This document shows, piece after piece, positions 18,421 through 25,502 of a stretch of 64,000 nt of DNA. The position numbers were made by a program, and so were the translations under genes. The notes beneath the pieces are model-generated. The model was not told the DNA's origin. It searched no databases and saw only the letters and a program-made list of their open reading frames with translations. Position 1 is the stretch's first letter, and each line of letters begins with the position of its first letter. The DNA is taken from NCBI GenBank assembly GCA_002342665.1, contig DDQK01000035.1, positions 377 through 64,376 on the forward strand. Reading direction: 5' to 3'. Origin of the DNA: Prevotella sp. UBA2444. Lineage in GTDB: Bacteria; Bacteroidota; Bacteroidia; Bacteroidales; Bacteroidaceae.

Positions 18421-19211
18421 AATTGTTCGATGAATTCTTTTAGTGATTGTCCAGGATCATCCGTCTTCATAAAGTTCTCACCAATCAGGAAACCGCGGAA
18501 ACCGGCCAGTCGCAGGCTCTTGACGGTTTCAGGATTCGAAATACCGCTCTCACTAACCTTCACTGCTTCTTTGGGGAGTAGTGCTGCCAGCCGGAAAGAA
18601 TTCTCTACGTCTGTGACGAACGAGCCGAGGTTGCGGTTGTTGATGCCACACATGTCTGGCTCTAGTTCTGCATATTCCAGTTCTAGCTCGGAGTGCATCT
18701 CGAGCAGTACCTCGAGGCCTAACTCATGGGCAGTGGCCATGAGCACTTGGCATTCCTGGCGTGATAGGTCGGCTGCTATCAGCAATACAGCACTGGCCCC
18801 GCAGAGACGGGCCTGAAACAGTTGATACTCGTCGATGACGAAGTTCTTGTAGAGCACCGGTATCTTGACACCAGCATGTCTGGCCGTGCTGATAAAATCG
18901 TCACAGCCACCGAAATATTTCTCGTCAGTCAGAATGCTCACGGCCGAAGCGCCATTCTGCTGATAGCTTAACGGAATGACGTCAGCACGCCCTTCTTCCT
19001 TAATCCACCCCTTCGAGGGCGACTTGCGCTTAAACTCAGCAATAATCCCTGAGTCAGAGGTGCTGAGTGCCTGCGACATCGAGGCTACCTTGAAGTCGAG
19101 TAGGAGCTCTACCCGTCTGTGTATCTCCCGTTCGCTCAGTTCCGTTTTGAAGCGCTCCACTTCCAGCCGCTTGTGGGCTACGATCTCTTCCAGAATGTCT
19201 TTTGCCATCAT
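18417..19211 (-). CDS. trpC: Indole-3-glycerol-phosphate synthase
   Basis: This 264-residue enzyme closes the indole ring in tryptophan synthesis. Signatures are IIAEFKRKSPSKGWI with the substrate-binding Glu and the catalytic Lys, the second strand AVSILTDEKYFGG, VLYKNFVIDEYQ and GINNRNLGSF, all at normal spacing. Two ATG codons in a row (19211, 19208) can start it. It follows trpD by 26 nt and overlaps trpF by 4 nt. TrpC and TrpF are separate proteins here, unlike the fused enterobacterial enzyme. Confidence 0.96.
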   Translation of the reverse strand: MMAKDILEEIVAHKRLEVERFKTELSEREIHRRVELLLDFKVASMSQALSTSDSGIIAEFKRKSPSKGWIKEEGRADVIPLSYQQNGASAVSILTDEKYFGGCDDFISTARHAGVKIPVLYKNFVIDEYQLFQARLCGASAVLLIAADLSRQECQVLMATAHELGLEVLLEMHSELELEYAELEPDMCGINNRNLGSFVTDVENSFRLAALLPKEAVKVSESGISNPETVKSLRLAGFRGFLIGENFMKTDDPGQSLKEFIEQL

Positions 19212-19237
19212 ACTCGTATCAGTCGTAGTTGGGAAAA

Positions 19238-20251
19238 TCAGCTGTTCAGTTCCACGAATTTCTTGAATGTCCTGAGTGCAGCACCGCTGTCGATACTCTC
19301 ACGGGCAATGTCGATACACTCCTCTATACTCTTCTCGCCGCGTTCCAGCACCTGGATTCCAAAGGCTGCATTGGCCAGCACGATGTTCTTCTGTGCAGGC
19401 AGGGCACGGTTCTCCAGTACGGCATCAAAGATGGCAGCAGCTTCTTCTTCTGTGGCACCACCCACGAGTTCTTCAGGCTTGGCAATCTCAAAGCCGAGGT
19501 CGCTGGGCTTGAAGATTCGTTCATATTGGCGGGTAGTTACTTTAAAGTCGCCTGTCAGTGAGATCTCGTCATAACCGTCGATACTGTTCACGATACCATA
19601 GTCGATACCTATCTTCTGGTACACCTGGTTGTAGAGACGCATCTGGTCGAGATTGGCCACACCCAAGAGCTGGCACTTGGGTTGACTAGGATTAACGAGT
19701 GGCCCCAGAAGATTAAAAATGGTGGGGAACTGCAGTGCCTTGCGGATGGGACCCACAAATTTCATCGCCTTGGCGAAGAGCTGGGCATGCAGGTACACAA
19801 TGCCCGCCTCGTCGAGGCTGCGATTCAGCTTGTCGATATCGTCGGTAAACTTAATGCCGTGATGCTGGATGACATTTGATGCGCCTGATACTGATGTGGC
19901 AGCATAGTTGCCGTGCTTTGCCACCTTGTAGCCAGCACCGGCGATGACGAAGCAGCTGGTCGTGGAAATGTTAAACGTGTTTTTCCGGTCGCCGCCTGTA
20001 CCCACCACGTCGATGTAGCGGTCTGCATGCATGATAGCAGGCACGCCTGTTTCCAAGATCCCATCACGGAATCCGAGCAGTTCGTCTACCGTCACGCCTC
20101 GCATCTGCAGTGCAGTCAGTAGCGCAGTGATTTGTTCTGTCGGATATTCACTTTGGGTGATTCCAATCAGGATATTCTTCATCTCTTCACGAGTCAGTTC
20201 CTCGTGGTTCAGCATCCTGTTCAGGATGTCTTTCATTGTCTGTTTAGCCAT
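19238..20251 (-). CDS. trpD: Anthranilate phosphoribosyltransferase
   Basis: The 337-residue product transfers phosphoribose to anthranilate. The phosphoribosyl-pyrophosphate loop is DVVGTGGDRKNTFNIST; further signatures are KHGNYAATSVSGASNV and NLLGPLVNPSQP, which is the anthranilate side. Length is normal for a stand-alone TrpD. The spacer to trpG is exactly three heptad repeats (20252-20272). The protein acts in the cytoplasm after the TrpE/TrpG complex. Confidence 0.97.
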   Translation of the reverse strand: MAKQTMKDILNRMLNHEELTREEMKNILIGITQSEYPTEQITALLTALQMRGVTVDELLGFRDGILETGVPAIMHADRYIDVVGTGGDRKNTFNISTTSCFVIAGAGYKVAKHGNYAATSVSGASNVIQHHGIKFTDDIDKLNRSLDEAGIVYLHAQLFAKAMKFVGPIRKALQFPTIFNLLGPLVNPSQPKCQLLGVANLDQMRLYNQVYQKIGIDYGIVNSIDGYDEISLTGDFKVTTRQYERIFKPSDLGFEIAKPEELVGGATEEEAAAIFDAVLENRALPAQKNIVLANAAFGIQVLERGEKSIEECIDIARESIDSGAALRTFKKFVELNS

Positions 20252-20272
20252 ATTTCAATTGTCAATTATCAG
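20252..20272 (-). repeat. Three TGA-containing heptads filling the trpG-trpD spacer
   Basis: On the mRNA strand the trpG stop TAA is followed by CTGATAA, TTGACAA and TTGAAAT and then directly by the trpD ATG. The 21-nt gap consists of nothing else, and TGA appears once in each frame, as between susC and susD. Confidence 0.8.
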
Positions 20273-20836
20273 TTAAAGAAACATCCAGTTTTGCAGTATC
20301 TTTCGGCCGTCGGGTGTCAGTACACTCTCTGGGTGGAACTGTATGCCGCGGATATTGTATTGCCTATGTCTCAAGGCCATAATCTGCCCCTCGTCGCTCT
20401 CGGCCGTAATCTCCAGGCAGTCAGGGAAGTCTTCCTTTGATACTACCCAGGAGTGGTAGCGTCCCATGGTAATCCGGTTGGGAAGGCCGTAAAATATCTC
20501 GTCGTTGCCCAACTGTGTGCCTTCAGTGGCTACACCGTGGAATACCTCTGAAAGATTCTCCAGTTTTCCTCCGAATACCTCGCCAATGGCCTGATGACCC
20601 AGGCAGACACCCAGAATAGGCTTCTTTCCGGCATAGGTACGTATCACATCGAGCAGTAATCCTGCCTCTGAAGGAATGCCAGGTCCGGGTGAAAGGATGA
20701 TCTTCGAGAATTCTTCCAACTGCGGCAGTTCAAACTGGTCGTTGCGCAACACCGTTACTTGTGCGCCCAACTCTTTCACCAAATGACTCAGATTATATGT
20801 GAATGAGTCGTAATTGTCTATGATAACTATCTTCAT
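20273..20836 (-). CDS. trpG: Anthranilate synthase glutaminase subunit
   Basis: The 187-residue class-I glutamine amidotransferase supplies ammonia to TrpE. The nucleophile Cys lies in LGVCLGHQAIGEVFGG and the catalytic His/Glu pair in GIQFHPESVLTPDG; SPGPGIPSEAG is the oxyanion region. It follows trpE by 33 nt and precedes trpD. A shared role in p-aminobenzoate synthesis is possible for such subunits, but its place inside the trp operon favours tryptophan synthesis. Confidence 0.96.
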   Translation of the reverse strand: MKIVIIDNYDSFTYNLSHLVKELGAQVTVLRNDQFELPQLEEFSKIILSPGPGIPSEAGLLLDVIRTYAGKKPILGVCLGHQAIGEVFGGKLENLSEVFHGVATEGTQLGNDEIFYGLPNRITMGRYHSWVVSKEDFPDCLEITAESDEGQIMALRHRQYNIRGIQFHPESVLTPDGRKILQNWMFL

Positions 20837-20869
20837 AATCTTTCCGTGTTAGTACGTGTCAGTCCGATG

Positions 20870-22366
20870 CTACATGTTCTCTGCCATGAGGATGGCTCTC
20901 CTTAAGGCTCCCAGTTTGTTGTTTACTTCCTGCAACTCATATTCCTCGTCGCTCTTGGCCACGATGCCGCCTCCTGCCTGGAACCAGAGTTCACCATTGC
21001 GCGATACGAAAGTGCGGATGGTAATGGCCTGATTCAGACTACCGTCTAATCCGATATAGCCAATACATCCTCCGTATGCACCGCGGTTGTGCGGTTCATA
21101 CTCCGAGATCAGTTGCATCGCCCTGACTTTGGGTGCTCCAGAAAGCGTGCCTGCAGGAAATGTGTCGATAAACGCCTTGATGGGATCGGCACTCTCATCG
21201 AGCTCACCGCTTACGCGAGATACCAGATGGATGACATGCGAATAGTATTGCAAGTCTTTATAAAAATCGACCTTCACCCCGTGGCAGTTCCTCGACAGGT
21301 CGTTGCGGGCCAGGTCTACCAGCATCACGTGCTCCGCATTCTCCTTGGGGTCTTTCCTCAGATACTCAGCCCCCTTGCGGTCAGCCTCTGCATCGCCCGT
21401 ACGCTTGGTGGTGCCGGCGATGGGGTCGATGTAAGCGCGATATTTAGGGGTGAGAGGTGAGAGGTGAGTGGTGAGAGGATAGTTCTGCGGCAGGTCTAAC
21501 TTCTCACCTCTTACCTCTAACCTCTCAATCCTGCAGTGCGTCTCTGGAGAACTTCCGAAGATGCGAAAGCCACCAAAGTCGAAGTAGAAGAGATAAGGGC
21601 TGGGATTAATGCTCCTCAAGGCGCGATACAGTTTGAAGTCGTCACCCTCATATTGCTGGATGAATCGGCGTGAGAGCACAATCTGGAACACGTCGCCTCT
21701 CATGCAGTGCTGGATGCCGCGTCGGATGTTGGCCTTATGCTCCTCGTCAGTGAGCGTACTCCTTACGTCGCCCACGGGGTGGAAGTCGTAGGCCTGTATG
21801 TTGGCTTTGTTCATCGCCTTGAAGACGGCTGAGATTTCCGGATTTTCCGGTTGCTCCTGATCATCAGAACTTAGGCTGACGACGGTCAGCGTGTTGTTGA
21901 AATGGTCGAATACGATGACCACCTTATATAATATATATAGCATATCGGGCGCATCGTTTTTCTCCTGTGTCTCGTCTTTTACGGCGATGCCCTCGAAGTA
22001 GCGCACCGCATTGAACGAGGTGTAGCCGTAGAGGCCGCATACCTCGGCATGTTCGCCAGTCACCTGGATACGGTCAATCAGTGCATGAATGGCATTGTCA
22101 GAACGGTACTCCTTGTTCACGGCGTGTTTCTCTATGCTACCGTCAGGGAAATTCACGGTGGCCTCACCATGTCCGATGGCAACGGATGCAATCGGTTTGA
22201 TGCCGATAAACGAGCGTGAGTTGTTCTTGTCGTGATAATCGGAACTCTCCATCAGGGCACTTTGCGGATAAATGTCTCTGAGCCGCATATACACGCCGAC
22301 AGGCGTATACAGGTCTGCCAGGATTGTCCTGCTGTTTGTTTGGTATCTATAGGTAATCATAATCAC
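20870..22366 (-). CDS. trpE: Anthranilate synthase component I, with a repeat-derived insertion
   Basis: The 498-residue chorismate-binding subunit makes anthranilate with ammonia from TrpG. The N-terminus keeps a Trp-feedback motif close to LLES (SALMESSDYH), so end-product inhibition is likely. The catalytic domain shows SINPSPYLFYFDFGGF, FGSSPETHCRIE, IDPIAGTTKRTG, ENAEHVMLVDLARNDL and FPAGTLSGAPKVRAM. Between CRIE and YRAYIDPIAG the family normally has a short loop; here about 30 extra residues (RLEVRGEKLDLPQNYPL and a run of Thr/His/Leu/Ser/Pro) are encoded by two oppositely oriented heptad-repeat arms (21449-21529). The frame stays open and every catalytic motif is intact, so the enzyme is probably functional with a surface loop added. 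It begins 10 nt after trpB. Confidence 0.95.
   Translation of the reverse strand: MIMITYRYQTNSRTILADLYTPVGVYMRLRDIYPQSALMESSDYHDKNNSRSFIGIKPIASVAIGHGEATVNFPDGSIEKHAVNKEYRSDNAIHALIDRIQVTGEHAEVCGLYGYTSFNAVRYFEGIAVKDETQEKNDAPDMLYILYKVVIVFDHFNNTLTVVSLSSDDQEQPENPEISAVFKAMNKANIQAYDFHPVGDVRSTLTDEEHKANIRRGIQHCMRGDVFQIVLSRRFIQQYEGDDFKLYRALRSINPSPYLFYFDFGGFRIFGSSPETHCRIERLEVRGEKLDLPQNYPLTTHLSPLTPKYRAYIDPIAGTTKRTGDAEADRKGAEYLRKDPKENAEHVMLVDLARNDLSRNCHGVKVDFYKDLQYYSHVIHLVSRVSGELDESADPIKAFIDTFPAGTLSGAPKVRAMQLISEYEPHNRGAYGGCIGYIGLDGSLNQAITIRTFVSRNGELWFQAGGGIVAKSDEEYELQEVNNKLGALRRAILMAENM
21449..21529. repeat. Heptad-repeat inverted pair inserted in trpE
   Basis: Four copies of GGTGAGA-type units (21449-21476) face four TCTCACC-type units (21502-21529) across 25 nt, so the element is a large imperfect inverted repeat lying wholly inside trpE. 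On the coding strand, counting one further unit (AGTTAGA) next to the right arm, the second and fifth heptads would put TGA in frame, and both carry TTA instead. Confidence 0.85.
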
Positions 22367-22376
22367 TCATTTCTGG

Positions 22377-23585
22377 TTAGAACTTTCCGTATTCTTTCGC
22401 CATCGCCTTGTTCTTCAGGTATGTCTCAACATCCTTGTCTCCGCGGCCGCTGACAGTGAGAACCACTACGTCGTCAGACTTGAACTTCAGTTTCGAGAGG
22501 GCTGCGATGGCATGTGCGCTCTCAATGGCAGGTATGATGCCCTCCATTCTCGTCAGTTCGTACCCTCCGTAGATAGCCTCGTCGTCGTTGATGCTCAGCA
22601 CCTGCGTTCTTCCCTTTTTGGCCATGTTGCAGTGCATGGGGCCTACGCCGGGATAGTCGAGTCCTGCCGATATCGTGAAGGCTTCCTCTATCTGTCCGTC
22701 CTCATTCTGCATGACCAGCATCTTGGCACCGTGCAGGATACCCATGGTGCCTTTGTGGATGGTGGCTGCAGTATGGTCTGTCTGCCAGCCGTGACCGCCA
22801 GCCTCTGCCAGAACAATCTTCACCCGTTCGTCGTCCACATAGTGGTAGATGGTGCCGGCAGCATTCGAGCCTCCCCCGATGCATGCGATGAGGTAGTCGG
22901 GATAGTCGCGTCCGATCTGTTCTTCGAGCTGCCACTTGATCTCCTCAGAGATGACGCTTTGCATGCGTGCTACGAGGTCAGGGTAGGGATGTGGCCCCAT
23001 CGTCGAGCCTACGATGTAGAAGGTGTCCTGAGGGTGGCAGCACCAGTCACGGATGGCTTCTGAGCAGGCATCGCTCAGCGTCATGTTGCCTGTACGGACA
23101 GGGTGAACTTCGGCCCCCAACATTTTCATGCGCTCCACGTTGGTGTGCTGGCGCTCCACGTCGGTGGCACCCATAAACACCTCGCACTTCATATTCATCA
23201 GTGCGCAGACTGTAGCCGTTGCCACTCCGTGCTGTCCGGCTCCCGTCTCAGCGATGATACGTGTCTTGCCCATCTTCTTGGCCAGTAGTATCTGGCCGAT
23301 GGTGTTGTTGATCTTGTGGGCTCCCGTGTGGTTCAGGTCCTCACGCTTCAGGTAGAGTTTGCAACCGTAGTGCTCACTCATCCGCTTGGCATAGTAGAGG
23401 GGTGACGGACGACCCACATAATCTTTCAGCAACTGGTGGTACTCGCGCTTGAATTCTTCCGACTCGATGATTGGACGGTAGGCCTCCTGCAGGTCGTGTA
23501 CGCACTTGTAGAGTATCTCCGGCACGTAGGCACCGCCAAACTCACCGTAGAACCCTCTTTCGTCGACAAAATAACTTTCTTTCAT
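22377..23585 (-). CDS. trpB: Tryptophan synthase beta subunit
   Basis: The PLP enzyme condenses indole with serine to tryptophan. The ATG at 23585 (MKESYFVDERGFYGEFGGAY, 402 residues) is chosen because the more distal in-frame ATG at 23615 falls inside the attenuator terminator. The PLP lysine is in NHTGAHKINNTIGQ; GAGQHGVATAT and CIGGGSNAAG bind the cofactor phosphate, and VSGRGDKDVETY closes the site. It is the first structural gene of the operon, 29 nt after the terminator's U-tract, so its expression depends directly on readthrough of the attenuator. Confidence 0.97.
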   Translation of the reverse strand: MKESYFVDERGFYGEFGGAYVPEILYKCVHDLQEAYRPIIESEEFKREYHQLLKDYVGRPSPLYYAKRMSEHYGCKLYLKREDLNHTGAHKINNTIGQILLAKKMGKTRIIAETGAGQHGVATATVCALMNMKCEVFMGATDVERQHTNVERMKMLGAEVHPVRTGNMTLSDACSEAIRDWCCHPQDTFYIVGSTMGPHPYPDLVARMQSVISEEIKWQLEEQIGRDYPDYLIACIGGGSNAAGTIYHYVDDERVKIVLAEAGGHGWQTDHTAATIHKGTMGILHGAKMLVMQNEDGQIEEAFTISAGLDYPGVGPMHCNMAKKGRTQVLSINDDEAIYGGYELTRMEGIIPAIESAHAIAALSKLKFKSDDVVVLTVSGRGDKDVETYLKNKAMAKEYGKF

Positions 23586-23613
23586 ATATTGATGTTTTTG
23601 TGTGAATACTTTC

Positions 23614-23644
23614 AAAAAAAGACTCGCCGCTGTCGCGACGAGCC
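23614..23644 (-). terminator. trp attenuator terminator
   Basis: On the minus strand a 10-bp GC-rich stem (23635-23644 with 23621-23630; one U-G and one G-U pair) with loop GACA is followed by seven U (23614-23620). It lies 48 nt after the leader-peptide stop codon and before trpB. Its 5' arm contains UCGCGAC, which can instead pair with GUCGCGA at 23686-23692, directly at the leader stop codon. Confidence 0.88.
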
Positions 23645-23691
23645 TCTCTTTATCTTTGGTATGATAACTGGTATGGCTTACTGTCTCGCGA

Positions 23692-23742
23692 CTATTTCAA
23701 TCTCGAGCTGCGCCACCACCAATTGTTATACATACTATTCAT
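23692..23742 (-). CDS. trpL: trp operon leader peptide with three consecutive Trp codons
   Basis: A 16-residue frame MNSMYNNWWWRSSRLK (ATG 23742, or internal ATG 23733) ends at TAG 23692. The three adjacent TGG codons lie at 23713-23721. A two-box promoter stands about 30 nt upstream and a terminator hairpin 48 nt downstream, in front of trpB. This is the arrangement of ribosome-mediated attenuation: with scarce Trp-tRNA the ribosome stalls on the Trp codons and frees GUCGCGA (23686-23692), which can pair with the terminator's 5' arm; with plentiful Trp-tRNA it reaches the stop codon, covers that segment and lets the terminator form. The peptide itself has no other expected role. The frame is also open further upstream, but the promoter position excludes that longer reading. 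Confidence 0.85.
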   Translation of the reverse strand: MNSMYNNWWWRSSRLK

Positions 23743-23770
23743 ATAATCCGTTTTTATTTGATTTCGGTTG

Positions 23771-23802
23771 CAAAAGTACACATAATATTCTTTTCTAACA
23801 AA
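23771..23802 (-). promoter_or_regulatory. Promoter of the trp operon
   Basis: Minus-strand -7 box TACTTTTG (23771-23778) and -33 box TTTG (23799-23802) are 20 nt apart, an exact consensus. The transcript would start near 23764 and include the leader peptide and attenuator. It is divergent from, and 15 nt away from, the thioesterase promoter. Confidence 0.85.
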
Positions 23803-23817
23803 TTTTTCGCCCACTTT

Positions 23818-23849
23818 TTTGATAAATTGAAAGAAAAACCTTAATTTTG
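23818..23849 (+). promoter_or_regulatory. Promoter of the thioesterase gene
   Basis: TTTG (23818-23821), 20 nt, TAATTTTG (23842-23849): a full consensus pair about 22 nt before the ATG at 23871. Confidence 0.85.
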
Positions 23850-23870
23850 CCGTCAAAAATTCAGTAAACG

Positions 23871-24284
23871 ATGACTTTAAAGGACTTTTTAACACAAAAT
23901 GACCGTTTTGCAGCCAACAGTGGTTGTATACTTAAAGAGGTACGCGAGGGTTATGCCCGTGCTGAGCTCCTCGTTACCGCTGAGCATCTCAATGCAGGGG
24001 GTGTGTGCCAGGGCGGTGTCTATTTTACGCTTGCCGACATCGCCCTTGCTGCCGTGATGAACAGTCGCGAGGCCCTCACCTTTGGTATTGAGAACAATAT
24101 TGTATTCTTGCATAGTTCAAAAACTGGTGACACGCTCATCGCCGAGGCCACTGAGGTGTATAATCACCATAAGATTCCATACGTCGATGTGCGTATCACC
24201 AACCAACGGGGTGAACTCTGTTGTGTGGTTACGGGGCTGGCTTATCGCAAAGAGGCGAAACTGCCTGTCGAAGGACTGATGTGA
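23871..24284 (+). CDS. Hotdog-fold acyl-CoA thioesterase (PaaI/YdiI type)
   Basis: The 137-residue protein is a hotdog thioesterase. The hallmark is LNAGGVCQGGVYFTLADIALAAVMNS, where the HGG-type motif of the family appears as CQGG and the catalytic acid is the Asp in LADIA, followed by the beta-sheet core ALTFGIENNIVFLHSSKTGDTLIAEA. It would hydrolyse aromatic or short acyl-CoA esters (for example products of menaquinone or phenylacetate metabolism), but the substrate cannot be read from sequence. It is divergent from the trp operon and has its own promoter; the short 5' leader leaves no room for a riboswitch. Confidence 0.88.
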   Translation: MTLKDFLTQNDRFAANSGCILKEVREGYARAELLVTAEHLNAGGVCQGGVYFTLADIALAAVMNSREALTFGIENNIVFLHSSKTGDTLIAEATEVYNHHKIPYVDVRITNQRGELCCVVTGLAYRKEAKLPVEGLM

Positions 24285-24311
24285 CCGAATGCGGAGGTCT
24301 TCCTTGTTTGT

Positions 24312-25301
24312 TTACTGGATTTCCCAGCCGATGGCCGAGGCTCCGAGAACGGCAGCCGAAGCACCGTCGAGGCCGCTCACCAGGAACTGGGCCTTACCCT
24401 TGAATATCTTCAGTACATGCTTCTCGTAGGCTTCGCGGATGGGCTTCATAATCAGCTCACCAGCCTTGACCATACCTCCGAAGAAGATGAATGCCTCGGG
24501 CGATGAGAAGGCTGCGAAGTCGGCACAGGCCTCTCCGAGCATCTTGCCAGTGAACTCATAGATTTCCTTGGCCAGCTCGTCGCCCTTGCCGGCAGCGATG
24601 GAGACATCCAGGGATGTGATCTTCTCTGGATCCATCTCGCGCAGCAGACTGGGACGATCTGTCTTGCTCAGCAGTTCGCGGGCTGTGCGAGCCACACCTG
24701 TTGCAGAGCAGTAGCACTCCAGGCATCCCGTACGACCGCAACCGCACAGACGACCTTCCTCACCGCGTACCATCGTCACGTGACCCAGTTCACCGGCGAA
24801 ACCGTCATGGCCGTAAAGCAGCTGTCCGTTCACCACGATGCCTGAGCCTACACCCGTACCGAGGGTGATGACGATGAAGTTCTTCATGCCGCGTGCCACA
24901 CCGTATACCATCTCGCCGATGGCAGCTGCGTTGGCATCGTTGGTCAGTGCTACGGGAATGTTGTTTAGGCGCTCGCTGAACATCTTGGCCAGGGGCACCA
25001 CGCCGTCGTGAGCCCAGGGCAGGTTGGGAGCAAACTCGATGGTGCCCTTGTAGTAGTTGCCGTTGGGGGCTCCGATACCCATGGCCTTGATCTTGTCGAT
25101 ACCGCCCACCTGGTCGATGATTACCTGCAGCGCCTCCACACAGGCGTCCACATAGTCCTCTACCTTTTCATAGCCGCCCGTCTTGATGGCTGTTGTTGCC
25201 TTGATTTCACCACGGGCATCCACGATGCCAAATACGGAGTTCGTGCCTCCTAAGTCCAAGCCGATCACGTAGGGCTTGATTCCTGCGTTCTGTTCGTTCA
25301 T
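24312..25301 (-). CDS. ROK family sugar kinase (glucokinase type)
   Basis: The 329-residue cytoplasmic kinase phosphorylates a hexose, most likely glucose. The phosphate-1 loop is VIGLDLGGTNSVFGI; the catalytic Asp is in ALTNDANAAAIGE; the sugar/zinc signature is GELGHVTMV followed by the zinc-binding CGCGRTGCLEC, complete with three cysteines; the C-terminal adenosine loop is IFFGGMVKAGE. Unlike ROK repressors it has no N-terminal helix-turn-helix. It lies downstream of a GH31 glycosidase in the same orientation, with its own -7 box, and could phosphorylate glucose released by that enzyme (inference). Confidence 0.92.
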   Translation of the reverse strand: MNEQNAGIKPYVIGLDLGGTNSVFGIVDARGEIKATTAIKTGGYEKVEDYVDACVEALQVIIDQVGGIDKIKAMGIGAPNGNYYKGTIEFAPNLPWAHDGVVPLAKMFSERLNNIPVALTNDANAAAIGEMVYGVARGMKNFIVITLGTGVGSGIVVNGQLLYGHDGFAGELGHVTMVRGEEGRLCGCGRTGCLECYCSATGVARTARELLSKTDRPSLLREMDPEKITSLDVSIAAGKGDELAKEIYEFTGKMLGEACADFAAFSSPEAFIFFGGMVKAGELIMKPIREAYEKHVLKIFKGKAQFLVSGLDGASAAVLGASAIGWEIQ

Positions 25302-25340
25302 TTTGCTTTATAGTTTTATGTTCATTATCTAATTTGTCGG

Positions 25341-25348
25341 CAAAGGTA
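25341..25348 (-). promoter_or_regulatory. -7 box of the ROK kinase gene
   Basis: TACCTTTG on the minus strand lies 40 nt upstream of the ATG; no -33 TTTG at standard spacing. Confidence 0.5.
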
Positions 25349-25418
25349 CAAAAATATTCTGAACTGCACCTCGCTTTCACGTTTTTTATATTCCTTTTTT
25401 TATAGGACACTTTTGGAA

Positions 25419-25498
25419 AGGACAAAAATCTTCAAAAATCTAATAAAAATCTCTTCTGCTATATAGATTTGTGTCAGATTTTTGAAGATTTTTGTTCT
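25419..25498. repeat. Long AT-rich inverted repeat between GH31 and ROK genes
   Basis: Two 23-nt arms (25419-25441 and 25476-25498) are complementary with one mismatch across a 34-nt loop. Each arm itself contains two near copies of AAAAATCT. It begins 4 nt after the GH31 stop codon and could act as a terminator or 3'-end stabiliser, though there is no terminal U-run of the classical kind. Confidence 0.75.
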
Positions 25499-25502
25499 AA
25501 TA

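Noticed and set aside
23692..23895. 67-residue minus-strand frame starting at 23895
   Set aside because: The trp promoter at 23771-23802 lies inside it, so only the last 16 codons (leader peptide) can be transcribed.
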